DNA of 64,000 bases from Mastacembelus armatus. Taxonomy: Eukaryota > Chordata > Actinopteri > Synbranchiformes > Mastacembelidae. The notes below the pieces were generated by a model. It was not told the DNA's origin and made no database searches. It was given only the letters and a program-made list of their open reading frames with translations. The position numbers were made by a program, and so were the translations under genes. This document shows, one piece after another, positions 33,828-47,645 of this stretch. How positions within the stretch are numbered: position 1 is the stretch's first letter; every line of letters begins with the position of its first letter. Location of the stretch: assembly GCF_900324485.2 (NCBI RefSeq), contig NC_046640.1:17099673-17163672 (forward strand). Direction: 5' to 3'.

Positions 33828-36800
33828 CCCCTCTGGCCATAATGACAAACACACTTGGTTATTGACGGGGACGCCTCTGTGTGTATCACAGCTAGTGGGG
33901 AAAACATCACCACGTCTGGTTGAACAGATTGCAGCAACAACATGTCTTTATCTCAGTGACAACACATTGTTGTAACACACATAGCAGCCCCTTTCTCTTC
34001 TCAGAACCCTATGCCAAATGTGTTTCAGATTTTCTAGTCAGCCAGCTCAACAGACCTCTCCTTCAGCAGGCCTGCGTGACATTTAAGGAAGCAGGCAGGA
34101 ATATATTGAATAAGGCCACTTACCCGTGAGGTCAGCACTAACCTCTTTTATCAAGTCCTTTGCATTTCTTAACAGTTGTTTTGATTTTTTTTTCTTCTGT
34201 ATTTATTTTCCCACATGAATATTGTGTGACCATGGTCTGCACTCGAGTGCACTGAGTGCTCCTAATTTGCATTAGAATCGGCAATGCATCAGCGGCTGTT
34301 GCTTATGTATGTTGCCAGTAAATGAAACCAACTCTGAGCACGAGAAATAACCTAATGAATAATCCAATTAGCAGGTACATATTTACAGTAAACATCCCAG
34401 CAGGCGAGGGATTGGTGTGAGTGGTGATGCAAAGCTGTTTTCTTGGGGGACACTGGATGTGTATGTCTCTGAGGTGCCACTAGATTAGCTGGGGTGAGGT
34501 GTTGGTGCTGGTGGGGGGGTCACTTTCATTCTCACCATGCTCCACAAGTCTGTAATTAAAACGTGATAACTGAGAAGCCATGCGGGGGCACTAATTAGCC
34601 AGCATGCCCCAACTACCACCTCAGTCACTCTGCCCTTCTCTCCTCTGCTTGATGTTAACTCTGTTTTCATCCTTTTTAGATTTAACTGTTCCGTCCTCAT
34701 TATTACTTCCCCTTTGTTATTTGACCTTTTCTTTTTCTTTTCCTTTTACCAGTGAACCCTTTAGCATTCCCTTCACAAACCCCCAGCTCCTTTTATTTTT
34801 AGGTGCATTAATTAACTCTTCTTTCGTCTGCAAATTAGATGTTGATTTTCATTTGCAAATAGATAACATATTCTTAGAAACAATAGTTTGACATATGGTG
34901 AGATGCATTCACTGTTAAATGAGAAGACTGATGAAGCTACTGCCAGTAGCCAACTAACGAGGCTTAGCACAAAGATTGGAAAATATTTGACCTTGATCTC
35001 ATTGTTTTAGTATTAATATGAATATTACAATTACATGGGTGTTGTATTAGATTTATTTATATAAGAATTATACAACATAAAAATGTCCTGAGCATATGAG
35101 CTGCAGTGATAAACATCTTTTTATTTGAATCCATGCACAACCCAGAATATTATGAACACCATGTTGAGAATCCATGATATATGTATATTTTTTATGTTTT
35201 CTTAAGTATGTAACAATGCCCAGAATCCTGTTCAATAGACTGCATGTGGTGATAGATTTCAGTTTCCTTCCAACATTTTAGATACACATTCACAGTCTAT
35301 CCCAAATAGGGCTATGTTTGAAGAAACTGCTGCCTTGTGACAATTTAATTAACCAACTGTCAGTCATATCAACACTGAATCACTGATGTATTTGCCAAAT
35401 TGCTTTTATTTCATCCTCACTCAGACTAGAAAGAAAGTGGAGAGGTTTTGTTTGATTACACAGATGCTTTTATATTGTGTTCTGGCATTCCCTGCTTCCA
35501 AAGTAATAAATGAATGTGTCGCTAGGTCTGTGTGAGTGAGGCACGCATGTCTGTTTGATATCAAGCCCCAGAAACAGTGTTCTTACTGTTTACAGATTTA
35601 TAAAACTCAATCATCCCACCTGCTGTGTACCACAGACTGCTCTCCCTCGTCAGTGGTCACACTTTCCATCGCACATATAAAAGCATCAAGCATAAGAACA
35701 GAAGCAAAGCAGAGGTGCAGGGTACTGCTATTCCTGTTTGCCATAGATTTGTTATGTAAAGTGGAGTTCAAGTGAAAACCAATTCCAACCAAGTCACTTT
35801 TGACTAGTTTATTCATCAGTCTGTTTGAAGAGCTACTGAAGTGTGAAAATAAGGAAGTGGGAACATGTGTCACTTGGAGCTTGCTGTCATGATATACTGT
35901 ACATCTGGAAACAGGAGAGCGTGCATGTGCTCCAAATGCCTCCCAGAGGCCACTCACTTATTGGATAAGTTGCGTTAATACAAAAAAATAATGATATTCA
36001 TCACCCTGTTGCCAGTGGCATCACAGCTGTGACAACTGCTCCCAGTGCAGTGTGTGTGTCTGTTTACATGTGCACATGTCCATTGTGATCACATTAATAT
36101 ACAGCTGGGTGGTGACAGCTCTGTGAATGGCAAAGGGGTTTGCCCATATTTGGTCTGTATCAAAATACAGTGAAGATGTCAAAAGCATCCTTGGAGGCTG
36201 TTTATTTAAATGAGCTTATTAAAGACTAACAGGGGTTGCCATGGAGAAGAAGAGGAGATGCTCAGCATGGGGCTTTGCATCCTCAGTCAGGCCCATTATT
36301 TCCCATGTCCTGTGTTGACTGTGTAAGATTAATTTCCTATTTGTCACAATACAATCAGCAGATAGCGTCCCCAAATTTGAGGGTAAGCAATTTTTCTAAC
36401 ATCTTAATCTTTTTCAGCATCTCTAAAAGCCTGTGCACATTTTGTCCTTTAACACTCTGTAACTCTGTCACTGAGCCCTTTTTAATGTGGCCTTCTATCT
36501 TTTTTCCATCCTCATTTCTTTGCTCTCCTTGTTGCTTTGTTTCTTTTCCACATACCTTCTTTTCTTGTTTAATCTCCACTTCCTCTCATCTCCTTTCTCC
36601 TCAGGCATGTACACAAACTAAACATAGACATCAAGCTGATAACTGCCACTCATAAATCACAAGAATTGAGGCCTCAATTTATAATCAGATTTCCAATTAT
36701 TTGCAATATTGTCTCCTATTTCTTCCATCCTCCACACGTGCACATGCACACACACATGACAGAGGCGTCAGACAGACTGGAGATCCTTGGATCCAAACTT

Positions 36801-39800
36801 GAACAGTGGATGGAGAATATTGTGTATATGTCAACAATAATAGTAGCATTCTGGGTTCACAGTTAAAGGTGTGTTTGTGTGTTCATTGTTATCAAAAGCA
36901 TAAATGTAGTTTGACATTTCAGCTAAGTACACACATTTACAAATACACACATTTAAAAACTGCTACAAGCTTTGAAGCTGCAGCATGATTTCGTTTACAC
37001 AGCAATTAACAGGACAGCAAAGGTGTCTGTGCTTTTCTTATTGTCACCGTTCGTGATCTAACCACATCAGCCAGATGTGTTTTTTCACAGGGTACAAAGT
37101 CTCACATCAGTGCTTAAAATAGTTCATAGTCTTTTTTCCATCAGTGACTAGACACAGAAACTTGTGCTCCATTTCCACCAACTGATTTGACACTAATTAA
37201 TTTGATGTCCTTCATTAAGCAGCAGACCTAGTTAATGGAAGCTAGCATGCCCTTAAAAGCTGTGCCACCAACAATGATGGTTGTGTGGCTCACCCATGGG
37301 CACCTTGGAAATGGAGTGGACAGCTGTCCATCTGTTATAAGTTAATGGGCAGAGTCGACATTTATGTGATGGTGTATCATATCTTACCTTCGCTGCCACT
37401 AGAGACAAAATAGAGCGTTTGTATTTCGGGGATAGGTAAAAGCCTTTATTGCTTACAGAGCATAACTGCTCACTAAACCTGTCCCCAGACATAGCTTAGC
37501 AAGCAAAACTGGTCTGGTTGATCCATCAAGCTTTGGATTTCTTCACACAGGGCTGAAGTAAGAGAGATACTTGGCATTTAAAAAGTTTAGACTGCGGTGT
37601 CCTTTCTCAAACCTTCCAAACCAATTAGCCAATTAGCTGATTACTAACCAGGTCCTATTTCCAAGGCTGAGGAGGTGCATTATTAGTTAGCTAGTTAGTC
37701 AGATTACATGTTCATGACTTTTAATCTCAGTCTCTCAGAATGATATCATGTAGCCAATATTACTGACCACCTTTAGATGCAATAAAAGGCTTTAAAATGG
37801 CTAATATTTCAGGTAGTAAATGGTGAGCAAGAGCCGAACACCTGACAGGTATAGCAAATGCAAAGACACTCGAATGGACAGATATGCTTATAAAAACTAT
37901 GCAAATCAAGCCACAGCTGAGGCCATCTTTAATACTGTGGGTGTTGTTTTGTGGAATGACTAAAATGTTGCCCAAATGGTGAATGAATATCCAGAGCTCA
38001 TAGCATTACCATACTGCACTGAGCACATCCAATAAACCCACTCCAGCCCCTTTCTCTCCAGACAAGGTGTTGTTTATGTTCCTCCTCAATTACAGCTACA
38101 GGCTTCTCTCAGCTTTTCCTCTCTCCCTGCCTCTCTCTCTCTCTCTTTTACCCTCCATACCATTCTCCTTGGCATTCAAATCTTTCAGCACTGTTGCTCA
38201 GAAAAGCCTTCTTGTTTCTCCCAGCACTCAAGCATTCACCTGAGCTGGATTTGGACATGTGCCACAGCCCATTAAATCCCTTTGGGGAATACAATCTTAA
38301 TCACAGCAGCATATTGCCAGCGAATGCACTGATCCTTGAATCACAAACTCCCCCTCCTTATGCTGATTTTCTTTATTTGTGTGGTGAGCTGTGAGCTTTA
38401 GCTTGTGGGGTTCATGCTTGACCCAGGGAGTAAACAACACAAGTTTAGTTCAAAGGTGAAAGTGGTTTGAACAGAAAGGCGTAATGAGTTAATCCAAGAG
38501 AATATGTAACTTTTCTGTGCTATATGTAGGGATCCAGTTTAATCTAACTCTATATGAAAGAGACTCTATTTAACACTCAACAAAGAAGGAAAAACAATGG
38601 TTTTTGAAAACAAGTGTTCATACAAAGAGGAAAGTCTTTAACAAGACTATACCAACAATTTCCAAGATATTTCTGCTATTAAATAGATAAAAATACTTGT
38701 CTGACTGTGTAATTAGCTGCTAATAGCCGACTGAATAAACCTTAATTGAAGACAAAGTTCAGTTAAATTAATCAGAACGCTGCGTTTCCCATTTATGCCT
38801 CACCACTCCCATTGCTTCTTCCTTGCAATAATATTAAAATATGAAAAATAACTAGAGGTTATCAGAGAAGTGACTTCTCACTCCGTCCTCTTTCATCAGC
38901 GACAAGAGCACAGGCACATCTTACTCCAGTCGACACAGTTAAACAAAAACAGGTCACCAGGTAGGGAGCAACTGGAGAATCCACACATCCTTCAAACAGC
39001 TGAAACCAACTGGACTTTGATAAACTGATATAAAACATGTAGCATCAAGCAGTGAATAAATCGATTTAACTTTTCGGCAATTAATGCATTCTGTATATTT
39101 CTGATCCTATTTATTGTCTGAGCCCTTTCTGTTTTTTTTGTCCTGCAGGCATTAATCAAGGCAGCTGTTACAGAATCAACCATTTCCCTGACGACAACGA
39201 CTATGACACAGACAGCTCTGAATACCTGCTGCGTAAGTGCTCACTGCTCATCCTCTGTCTGTCTTTGTTCAAACTGTTTGTCTTTTAGGTTTAAGCAGGA
39301 GGTCCACTGACCTACAACATCCTATTTGGTTCTGAGATCAGTCTCCAAATGGGCAATGCTCTTTCATACAGATTAATAAAATGCAGAGCAAAGGCATAAA
39401 ACGAGGAGAAAATTGTGCCAGCATTCAATAAGATGGATTTAAAAAATGTTCGGAATTGCATTACAAGCATTATTAGAGTATGACCACTTGGAAAAATTAA
39501 AGACAGCATAGCCAAGCCTGAAAACAAGGTATCCATTTTATATGAGGAAGAATTTCTGATTTGTTTTCATACTAGAATGCAGTGCTTCTTACTTGCTAAT
39601 CAATTAGCTCCAATCACACAAACGTTATCGTGTCAGAGAGCTTGCTCTTATTTTTTCTATTGAAATTTTAAAAAATTTAAAAGACATGAAAAATACAGAA
39701 TTGCCATGTGCGATTCGAATGCCTGCTTGTTCCTTAATTGCTTTGAGTGATGATGGTGCAGGATCAGCACCACTGTGCACTTTCCTCCAATGTTTCTTTT

Positions 39801-41718
39801 TCTGTTGCTGTTATATGAGGGACATTGTGAGCTGTATGCATCGCAAGGAAAACTTACTGTTATATGCTTAAGAGTCTTCATGCAGCAACAATATGTGGCT
39901 CTATGGGGAGATAAAGTTCTTGTAAAAAGTGGTCTGAACCAGTCTGGTCCTTTCAAAATACAAGGCATTTTTCTGTAAAAAAAAAAAAAAAAAAAAAGGC
40001 TTACATACATAAATTGGAATTAGTTTGATTCAAAATGGGGATATTCAATCATCAAAGGGCCTTCATTTGAACAGAAGAACAAAGAAGACTTATCAGATCT
40101 TTGGAAAAGTCCATTAGCCATACTAAATAAAAGGAGAGCTTAATAAAAGATTTTACTGTGGAATAAGCTCATCCATCCTGCAAAATGGCACAGTGATTCA
40201 TTTCTGGGGAGGTGATAGTCAGTGAGTGCTCTTGTTACATCCCACAGCTGATTAGCAAAGCTTTGTCACAACAAGGCCTCAAAGTCTAAATGATAATGGA
40301 GTTCTCAAAAATGGATGGAGAAGAGGTGGGACTGGATATGTGAGGGCTCAATGGAATAATGAAAATTAAAGCTTTTTGCATACTGTGGGTTTCCACACTC
40401 TATTTACCTGTTATTAATCCATTTATTATTGTATTTGTATGTAGAAATAGTTTTTATGATCCAATCTATTGATTCATTTATTGATTCATTCATTTGTATG
40501 GATTTTATACTAAACAATCTCTTTACTGCCAAATCAAATACTGGTTAATGAATTGTGTTAAAACCATTTACTCTCACTTAGTTAATGAGCTTTTTGTCTC
40601 TGCAGGCATAGTCCGTGCCTCCAGTGTGTTCCCCATCCTGAGTACCATCCTTTTAATGCTCGGAGGGTTGTGTGTGGGGGTGGGCCGAGTCTACAATAAG
40701 ACAAACAATGTCCTCCTCAGTGCAGGCATCCTCTTCGTAGCTGCAGGTGAGCAGGAGGATTGCGTACACTGTCAGCTGTGCTCCCAGCGAGGGGCAATCG
40801 TGTAACGTCTGGGGTTTGATAATGAAGAAAGACAGCTTGATGTGGCACCTGTGGCCATGTATTGTACTTCATCAATGGAGCCAAGACAAGCTTCATTCCC
40901 CACACAACTCACACATAAGTGATGAGGACACATGTCATTAAGGGCCCCGGTTGTGATCAGAGTCCTGTAATCACTGGCTGATGAACAGCTATGCACAGTG
41001 GGAGTTCAGGGCTTTCATCATTGTTGTGAATGATTATTGGATGACAATTTTTGGTTCTTCCATTTGTGCCTTTTCTCTATTATTGTTTCTTTACACGACT
41101 TCATTATTTCACTACAGCACATCACTTCAGACCTTGTTTCTTTACCTTGTTTTTGTCTCTCATTTGCTCTTTATCTGTTTTTGGTTTTCAGGTCTGAGCA
41201 ACATAATAGGCATCATCGTCTACATCTCCAGCAATGCAGGAGACCCCAGTGACAAACGGGATGATGACAAGAAATACACTTATTCCTACGGCTGGTCTTT
41301 CTACTTTGGTGCCCTCTCCTTCATTGTGGCTGAAACTGTGGCGGTCCTCGCCATAAACATCTATATTGAAAAAAACAAGGAAGTTCGCTGGAAGGCACGG
41401 CGTGAGTTTATCCGCTCACTCTCTTCCTCTTCCCCGTACTCGAGGATACCGAGCTTCCGGTACCGCCGACGGACATCACACACCAGCTCTCACTCCACAG
41501 AAGCATCCCGGGAAAACTCACCTGTGGTCGGTCTGAAGAGGGCACCATCTTCCAGTGGGCCCCTGGATGAGCTGTCTATGTACGCCCTAGCGAGGGACAG
41601 TGTGACGGAAAACACATACAGCCCTGAACATGAGGCAGCTGCTGAGTTCCTGCAGGTCCATAACTGTTTCCCCAATGATTTAAAGGATGGGGTGAATCGC
41701 AGGACCACACCAGTGTGA
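31345..41718 (+). CDS. cacng4: Voltage-dependent calcium channel gamma-4 subunit / TARP gamma-4, four exons
   Basis: Coding exons are 31345-31567, 39149-39232, 40606-40746 and 41192-41718 (223/84/141/527 nt), giving 324 residues (human 327). The protein starts [20 protein letters not shown]. There are four membrane segments: TM1 near residues 8-28, the TM2/TM3 pair in exons 3-4 ([32 protein letters not shown]) and TM4 ([20 protein letters not shown]). The first extracellular loop has N-glycosylation sequons at N42 and N45 and the claudin-family GLW..CC signature at 66-72. The tail has the arginine-rich FRYRRR region and ends RRTTPV, a class I PDZ ligand for PSD-95-type scaffolds. TARPs are auxiliary subunits of AMPA receptors and modulators of L-type channels at the plasma membrane. 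An in-frame TGA lies three codons upstream of the start. Intron 1 is 7.6 kb. Identity as gamma-4 instead of gamma-2/3/8 rests on close sequence likeness and on the adjacent cacng1. Confidence 0.96.
33781..33825. repeat. (CA)n microsatellite, with interruptions
   Basis: Alternating CA with two GA interruptions near the left end. Confidence 0.9.
34900..34985 (+). repeat. Fragment of a common teleost interspersed repeat
   Basis: The phrases GAAGCTACTGCCAGTAGCC and CTTAGCACAAAGATTGGAAA match a repeat seen very often in teleost genomes, in which a GTTAGCTTAGC-type string precedes AAAGACTGGAAAC. I cannot name its class. It lies in cacng4 intron 1. Confidence 0.45.
39977..39997. repeat. Homopolymer A run in cacng4 intron 2
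   Basis: There are 21 consecutive A residues. No retroposed body or flanking target-site duplication could be recognised upstream. Confidence 0.8.
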
Positions 41719-43312
41719 GGGGCATGTTGCCGGGCTCAAGGTTTACCTAGAAGAAGATGAAGAGAAAATAATGAAAAAGTCAGTGCACTGATCTGTTGGA
41801 TCCTGAGTGCTTGTGATCGCCTGTGTGCCATCTTACAGGCACAGTTTTCACAGAGACCGTCCTTTTGAAAGGACTAGAGGGAGACTAGAGGACAGTCACC
41901 TGGATAAAAGTTGAGCCAAAATGAGAATCTGATTTATTTGTCTGCTTTCAGAGACCATCAAAGCAGAATAGAGTTACCATTGTCTGTGCATTAGCCAGTG
42001 CAAAATCAGTGTTATCTTTCAACTGTGTCAAATTGCTTAAATGAGCAGTGTGTGGATGACAAGCCTTGTTTGTGTAATGGTCACTATATATTTTGTGTAA
42101 GTTGGAGAGTGAAGCATTAAGGTGTGCCATTCAGCAGTGTTATTTAACAAGGTGCTAAATGAAAATGTTCCATTTGAAGTCAAAGTATGGACCTCTCCCT
42201 AGAGTTTCTAGTGTCCTCATAAACAGCTTGGTCCTGCCTTAAGCTCTAATTCAAAGACACAAGATGTAGTCTCTCTCACCACTGTCCTTTAGAATAATGT
42301 ATGGCCTTTTAAGCAGTCTCACATTATAAACATTTTTAATCCTCAGTGTCTTTACAAAATGAATTCAGTGTTGAGTATTTTAGCAGATCGTCCAAGTCAA
42401 CCATCCCATTTTTCAACTAATATGAAAAGTTTTGTCTCCCTGACTGACCCTTCCTTAAATTCATTCCCTGACATTTTTGGGAAACAAAATTTCATTTGGT
42501 CAGTAACAAATCTCTGTTCGATAACCCCCCTTCCATCACACCCCCTGATGGCTGTGATATTGTGTATGTTCTCATCACAAGAGCAGAGCATCTTACGAAA
42601 AGGCAGTGCCCAGAACTGCACAGATCAGGACTTCCTTTTGCTTTGAATAGAGCCCTGCATCCATCCTATTTGATGGATAAGGATCTGAGCCAGGCAGAGA
42701 ACGCATGTCTGTCTGTGACACTGCCTATGTGTCCATTTGGGTGTCTTTTCCCTCTCCTGTGTCAAACATAGGCCCCAGACTGTCTGCAACTGTGTCCCAG
42801 AAGGATCTGGCTCTAATAACCAGTACTGTACTGCTGTCCTACATGTCTATTCCTGCTTTTTTTTTGTTCTCTCAGGAAATACTGTGACATTGTGGCAGGT
42901 TGAACTTTTGAGGTCATCTCCTTCAGCTTTAGTAGTGCTAGGACATGAACCAGTGATAAAGATAAACCTGGCAAAAGGTTTTGAGAAACAAAAATGCCAT
43001 TACTGTGTTTTGAAAATGCTGTGAGTGTTTGCTTGGAATTGCTCCACAAACCAGCTGGGGTGGGTTTTCTTCGGTCTTAGGGCTATTTAGTTGGTTCTGG
43101 TTTTGGCAAGAGAGCTCACTCAACCACAGAATAGTATCTGATTGTATTTAGTGTGTTTGATATTCCATTTGAGATGGCACTTCATATACAAGACTGAGCT
43201 CATGTGAAAAAAAAGCCATCAGTGTGAGTCATTCTTTTATATTACAGTATCAGAAAATAATCTAAATGTGTTTGTTTTTAATGTAAAGCTGTAAACCTGT
43301 ATATAAAAGTAC

Positions 43313-43318
43313 AATAAA
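43313..43318 (+). promoter_or_regulatory. cacng4: Likely polyadenylation signal of cacng4
   Basis: AATAAA lies about 1.6 kb after the stop. Earlier sequence from 41719 shows no AATAAA. A second AATAAA lies at 43687. The intervening stretch is most simply the 3' UTR; the open frames inside it are chance. Confidence 0.5.
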
Positions 43319-43329
43319 AAACACTGAAT

Positions 43330-44700
43330 GTGCAAAGACACAAACAGAGGATTTAAAGCGTTATTTTACTGAACAATGACTCAGTAATGCATCAGTGTAA
43401 TTCAGCAATGGTCATACAATTCAGTTTACCATTTTATATTCACATAAACAAACTTTGGTTGTTATCAGTCCCAAAAGTAACTCTAACTGTTGAATATCCT
43501 GTTGTGTAAATTGAAGTACAGTATGAAATGAAAATTCTTACTGTACAAAACTGTACTTTACTGTATGTGCATATATTCATTTATGGATTAGTATTGTTGT
43601 GAAATAAGCACATTCTCAATTTTCTTGTACATTTGAATATAGATGTCCAGAAGGAAAGATGCTGATTGGAGTGTAAGGTGTTGCATAATAAAAGATCACA
43701 GGGAAAGAAACTGAAGCACTTGTCATGTCATATTAAGAAATGAACTCCTTGTCGTACTCAGTATTTTGCAAGAACAAATTTACTCAAGTTACATGTGTAT
43801 TAGGAACTTTTCATTTTATGCTACTGGGTAGTTGAATGCTTTGTTATTTATAATGTAGAGCTTTTTTTAATTGTTACATTCAAACAAGCATTTTTAAAAT
43901 CTGAATTTACTCTTAATTGTTTTTCTCTTTTTAGTTAATTATGCTCAAATAAACTAAATCAGGGTTATACTTTTGTGCTTTAGTTGTGATTTCTTTTAAC
44001 AAGATTAACAGAGATGTTAGTTTCAAAGGTATTTGATCATTAAAGCTGTATGACAAGATATAAGTTTGATCTAATTGTGGGGCAGTAGTTATGACAGTTC
44101 ATTCAGGGGAGAACATGAACGTCTGTGCCAAGTTTCACAACTTTCATGGATCCATCCAATATTTGCTGATACATTTCAATTGAAATACTATAAGGAAAGT
44201 CAGGGGATCATCTGAGTTAATGGCATTTATGCCAAATTAAAAAAAGTCATTTGCATTAAACTCAGTGGAGTTTGTTTTCCATTGAAGATCTGTGGTTGCA
44301 GAGCTTCATTCAGATTTCTGTCTGACCTTCTCTGTGTCCTGAATGCCTCTTCAGTTAAGTTGCATAAGAATGAATCACTGTCATCTCCCATTGAACTATA
44401 AGCCACTTCAGCCTCGGAGTCTCCACATTGTTTGGCAAAGAAATAAACCAGTCTGCATTGCACTAATAGTAGCACTCTTAGATGAAAATGTTAAAAAGCT
44501 GCCAGGCTCGCTCAGAGAGGTCACCTGACCAAATGAAGCCATTTTTTTTTGTCTCAGCAGTCGCCCACCTGATTCAATAACTGGGTAAAAAGAACCTTTC
44601 TTTTCTGTGAATAATATAAATATAATGATTGAGGAAAAGAAGGTATAATGGGCAGAGATTAATTTAATTTTGCCAAGTAAAAGCTTTTCACTTTACTGTG
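43330..44700. other. Downstream flank of cacng4
   Basis: AT-rich and non-coding, apart from the repeat relic at 44081-44215. No exon was supported. Confidence 0.45.
44081..44215 (+). repeat. Relic of a common teleost interspersed repeat
   Basis: The order of phrases GAACATGAACGTCTGTGCCA, AAGTTTCACAACTTTCATGG, ATCCATCCAATATTTGCTGA and AAAGTCAGGGGATCATC matches a repeat frequent in fish genomes. Its class is not known to me. It is clearly diverged and non-coding. Confidence 0.5.
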
Positions 44701-45340
44701 TTGACTTTTGTTTTTTTATTGGTTCAGCTTTTCAAATGAATGTCTATTTGGCCATATGGAGCTACAAATTTGCATGGAAAAAACCCTCTAATTAAAGCAC
44801 AACCAGCAGTCAGATAGATCTATACAGTAAAGTGCGTTGTGTTTAGCACAGAAATAAAATAAAAACTACATTATCTTATGTTTAATTTGGTAAAAGAGGA
44901 GTCAGACCTGTGTATTCAGCTGGGGAAATTATCTTTTGCTAGTAATGGCTGATGTTGCAGCACAGCAGCTGCATCAGCTCCTTGTAATTTCTACCTAATT
45001 TAATTTTTCTTCAGTCTGTACTGATTAACTCACAGTTCACTGGCCCACGTCATCTAATCTCTGCTTCATATAAATCAATGGATTTTGCTAGAACAGGTCA
45101 AACGAATGAGAATGGTGCCGCCAAGGTGAGCATGTATAGTAACCGATCCCGCTGTGTTAGTGGAGAATTTTAATGTGACCCTCATAGAAATGGCCACGGG
45201 GCATGGCTAATCTAATTTAGCTTGAGTAATGTTGCCTGTCATTAGCAAATGAATACAGTTGGGTCCCTCTGAAGGCTATGCAATCTATTCTGATATGGGT
45301 AAATTTAGCCACCAATTAAGGTTGTTTTTCAAGCTGGAAT
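44700..45340. promoter_or_regulatory. Candidate conserved non-coding element / enhancer between cacng4 and cacng1
   Basis: The block is free of simple repeats and recognisable transposon sequence. It carries many TAAT-core homeodomain-type motifs (CTAATTAAAG, TCTAATTTAG, CCAATTAAGG, CATTAGCAAA) and E-box-like strings (GCAGCTGC). Its texture resembles vertebrate developmental enhancers. This is pattern-based inference with no alignment behind it. Confidence 0.25.
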
Positions 45341-45427
45341 AAAAACTCTAACAGGGATGCTGGAACTCATAATTGAAGTTAATCACTGCTGAGTTCAGAT
45401 GTGTCAATCCTGATTTCAGTGGAGCTG

Positions 45428-45453
45428 TTTTATTTATTTATTTATTTATTTAT
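45428..45453. repeat. (TTTA)n microsatellite
   Basis: About six TTTA units followed by a short TA stretch. Confidence 0.9.
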
Positions 45454-45459
45454 ATATTT

Positions 45460-47200
45460 GTGTTTCTGTCATGGCTCAAACAGTCCAGTGAGTAGCACCC
45501 ACAGGTGAGTCAGAGGTGCCTTCTTCCTAGGTGCTGTCTTGTGTTTTCAGTGTTTCTTCTCCCAGCTTGGTTAATGTGAGGTGATCCCTCCAGCATGACA
45601 CACTCTTATCGTCGATGACGTGTTATCACTCCCATCCACACTGCTGGCTGTTGCTTGGAGACCATGCAGCTGTGAGGTGTTTGGTCTTTCCACAGTCACC
45701 AGGGGACCATGAACAAATGAAGCAGGTCAACGGGGCACCCACTTAGGCAGGATACACCAAAACACATTATTACACATTTAAAGACAAGTAGTTGCTCTCG
45801 GAGCCTCAGCAAGTGACTCGTCCTCTGGGAGAAAAATCAGTTTTTCTGCAAATGCATCCAGGTGGAACGTGATAATGAACACAACTGTCTCTCATCTCCT
45901 CCCAACCCCCACTGTGGTGTCCTGCTTTTTGAAACTAGTCTGTGAGATGATCTCTTTTTGATGATCAATTTCTTAGTTCAGTTAGCTGCTGATGGTGTTT
46001 ATAGAAGAGTTTTGCTTCTCTCGCAGTATATTCATTTTCTAGAATGTGTGAGATATCAGACTCACTGTGGTGTCTCTGTCCAGCTCTCTCTTTAAATACC
46101 TACCTACCCACTTTGTATAACTGGCATCCGTTATATACACCCTCTTTTACACCCTACTCAAACACACAGAGAAAAAAAAGTCTTGCACTCTCAAAACATT
46201 TTTCCCTTTTGCTCTTGCTCTTACTTTAAATGCCTAGCCATTTTAAATGGTTAAAAAACAGAGCGTGTGTGGCAGAAAATGGGCCAGAGTCCTGTCTAAA
46301 GTGGGGCATGGCGGTTTATAAAAAGCATGTCCGTTTACTCAAAGTATTTCATATGGAACAGGTTGACTGTGTCTCTGAGGTGTAAGAGGTTTGTAAAGTC
46401 TTTCTGTCCTCAAACTGTATGTCATTTTATAGTAAAGTGGTCAAAAGCATTTATGTGCCGAATCAGATTATTATCTCAATATATTTAAGGATGAAATGAA
46501 AAGTCTTAGGATGGCTTACACAAGGAAAAGACATGGCAGCAACCATGAATGAGCAACCTAGACTATGACAGCCACCTATGGGTTTTCTCCAAATGGTCTT
46601 GTAAGATAACATATATTGGATTGGATTGGATTGATTTGAAATTCACTTTATTAAACATTTTTAGATGGCAGGATGCATCGAAAAAGTTTGCTGCCTAGTG
46701 AATCATATTTAACATATAAACGTATAAACTGCCTATGTCTTATGCCTCTATATTTTTGGGGCCCTGCATTAAAGCCCTTTTTTCTTGTTCCAAATCTGGA
46801 TCAGTTGCTGGCATCAGGTGGGACCCTTGTCTCAAAAGCTGATTGCTGATTGGCTGAGTAAGTAGATCAGCTCATTCAGATGACAACTAATAAAGGAGAT
46901 CTCCCCCAGGAGTCCCCTGGCACACAGCGCCTGAGACAATTGAGCTGGAAACAGATCAGACCAAATATGACTGAGATGTGACAGTGAAAGTTCTAGATGA
47001 ATGATGGACTAATAACATCAGCATTTGGCATGGAAATGAAATATTGAGTAGGACTGTCAAAACCAGCCAGAGGTTTTCAAAAGTTTATCTTTCATGCTAG
47101 AAGTGCATGACTGGAACGTCACAACAAAAAGACTCTGACTAAAGTGTAAATGAAAGTATAATCTTGACCTGACACTGTCAACATCAGAATGGTCAAGTAA
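45460..47200. other. Intergenic region upstream of cacng1
   Basis: No supported coding exon. A short (TTGGA)n tract lies at 46616-46630. The last few hundred bases before 47646 are purine-rich and probably contain the cacng1 5' UTR. Confidence 0.45.
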
Positions 47201-47645
47201 AAGGTGTGATAGGTGTAAGCACTTCCCAGCACTTCTTCATCTTGAGGCTGAATGGCCTCAGCTCACCAAAGGCAACTAGGGAGGGAGAGGAAGAGAAGAG
47301 AGAGGTAGAAACTAGGGCACTGTTATCTGGCCCCTTTTTACCAACCACCAGGCACAAGGCAGAGAAAGAGAAAGAAAGAGCCGTGGACAGCAGAGAGGCA
47401 AGGACATCAGAAGTGTAGCGAAGCTGTAGACAAGACGAGGAAACCTCTGGATTCAACATCTGACGTCAAGGAACCAAAGACAAAGAAGACAAACGCAATC
47501 TTGACTGCAGGTTTTACAATTACACACACTCTATACATAGCCACCTACACACTAGCATTTCACTTACTTGTGTCACACGCACACACGTGCAAACAGTCAC
47601 GCGCACACACACATCCAACTTTCCACACACACATCGAACAGCAGT

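Larger units (their letters stand above)
31568..39148 (+). other. cacng4: Intron 1 of cacng4
   Basis: This 7.6-kb intron starts GTGAGC and ends TCCTGCAG. It holds a (CA)n microsatellite near 33781-33825 and a teleost repeat relic at 34900-34985. No exon of another gene was supported on either strand. Confidence 0.85.

Noticed and set aside
39657-40010. A-run and nearby open frames in cacng4 intron 2 as a processed retrocopy
   Set aside because: The sequence before the A-run matches no gene I recognise and no target-site duplication was found.
46616-46635. TTGGA repeat as a possible transposon end
   Set aside because: Only three perfect units and no inverted partner nearby. It is treated as a minor simple repeat.
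47568-47645. In-frame ATG upstream of cacng1 adding 26 residues
   Set aside because: The extension is His/Thr-rich, derived from a CA-rich tract, and absent from known gamma-1 proteins. The ATG at 47646 gives the expected N-terminus.
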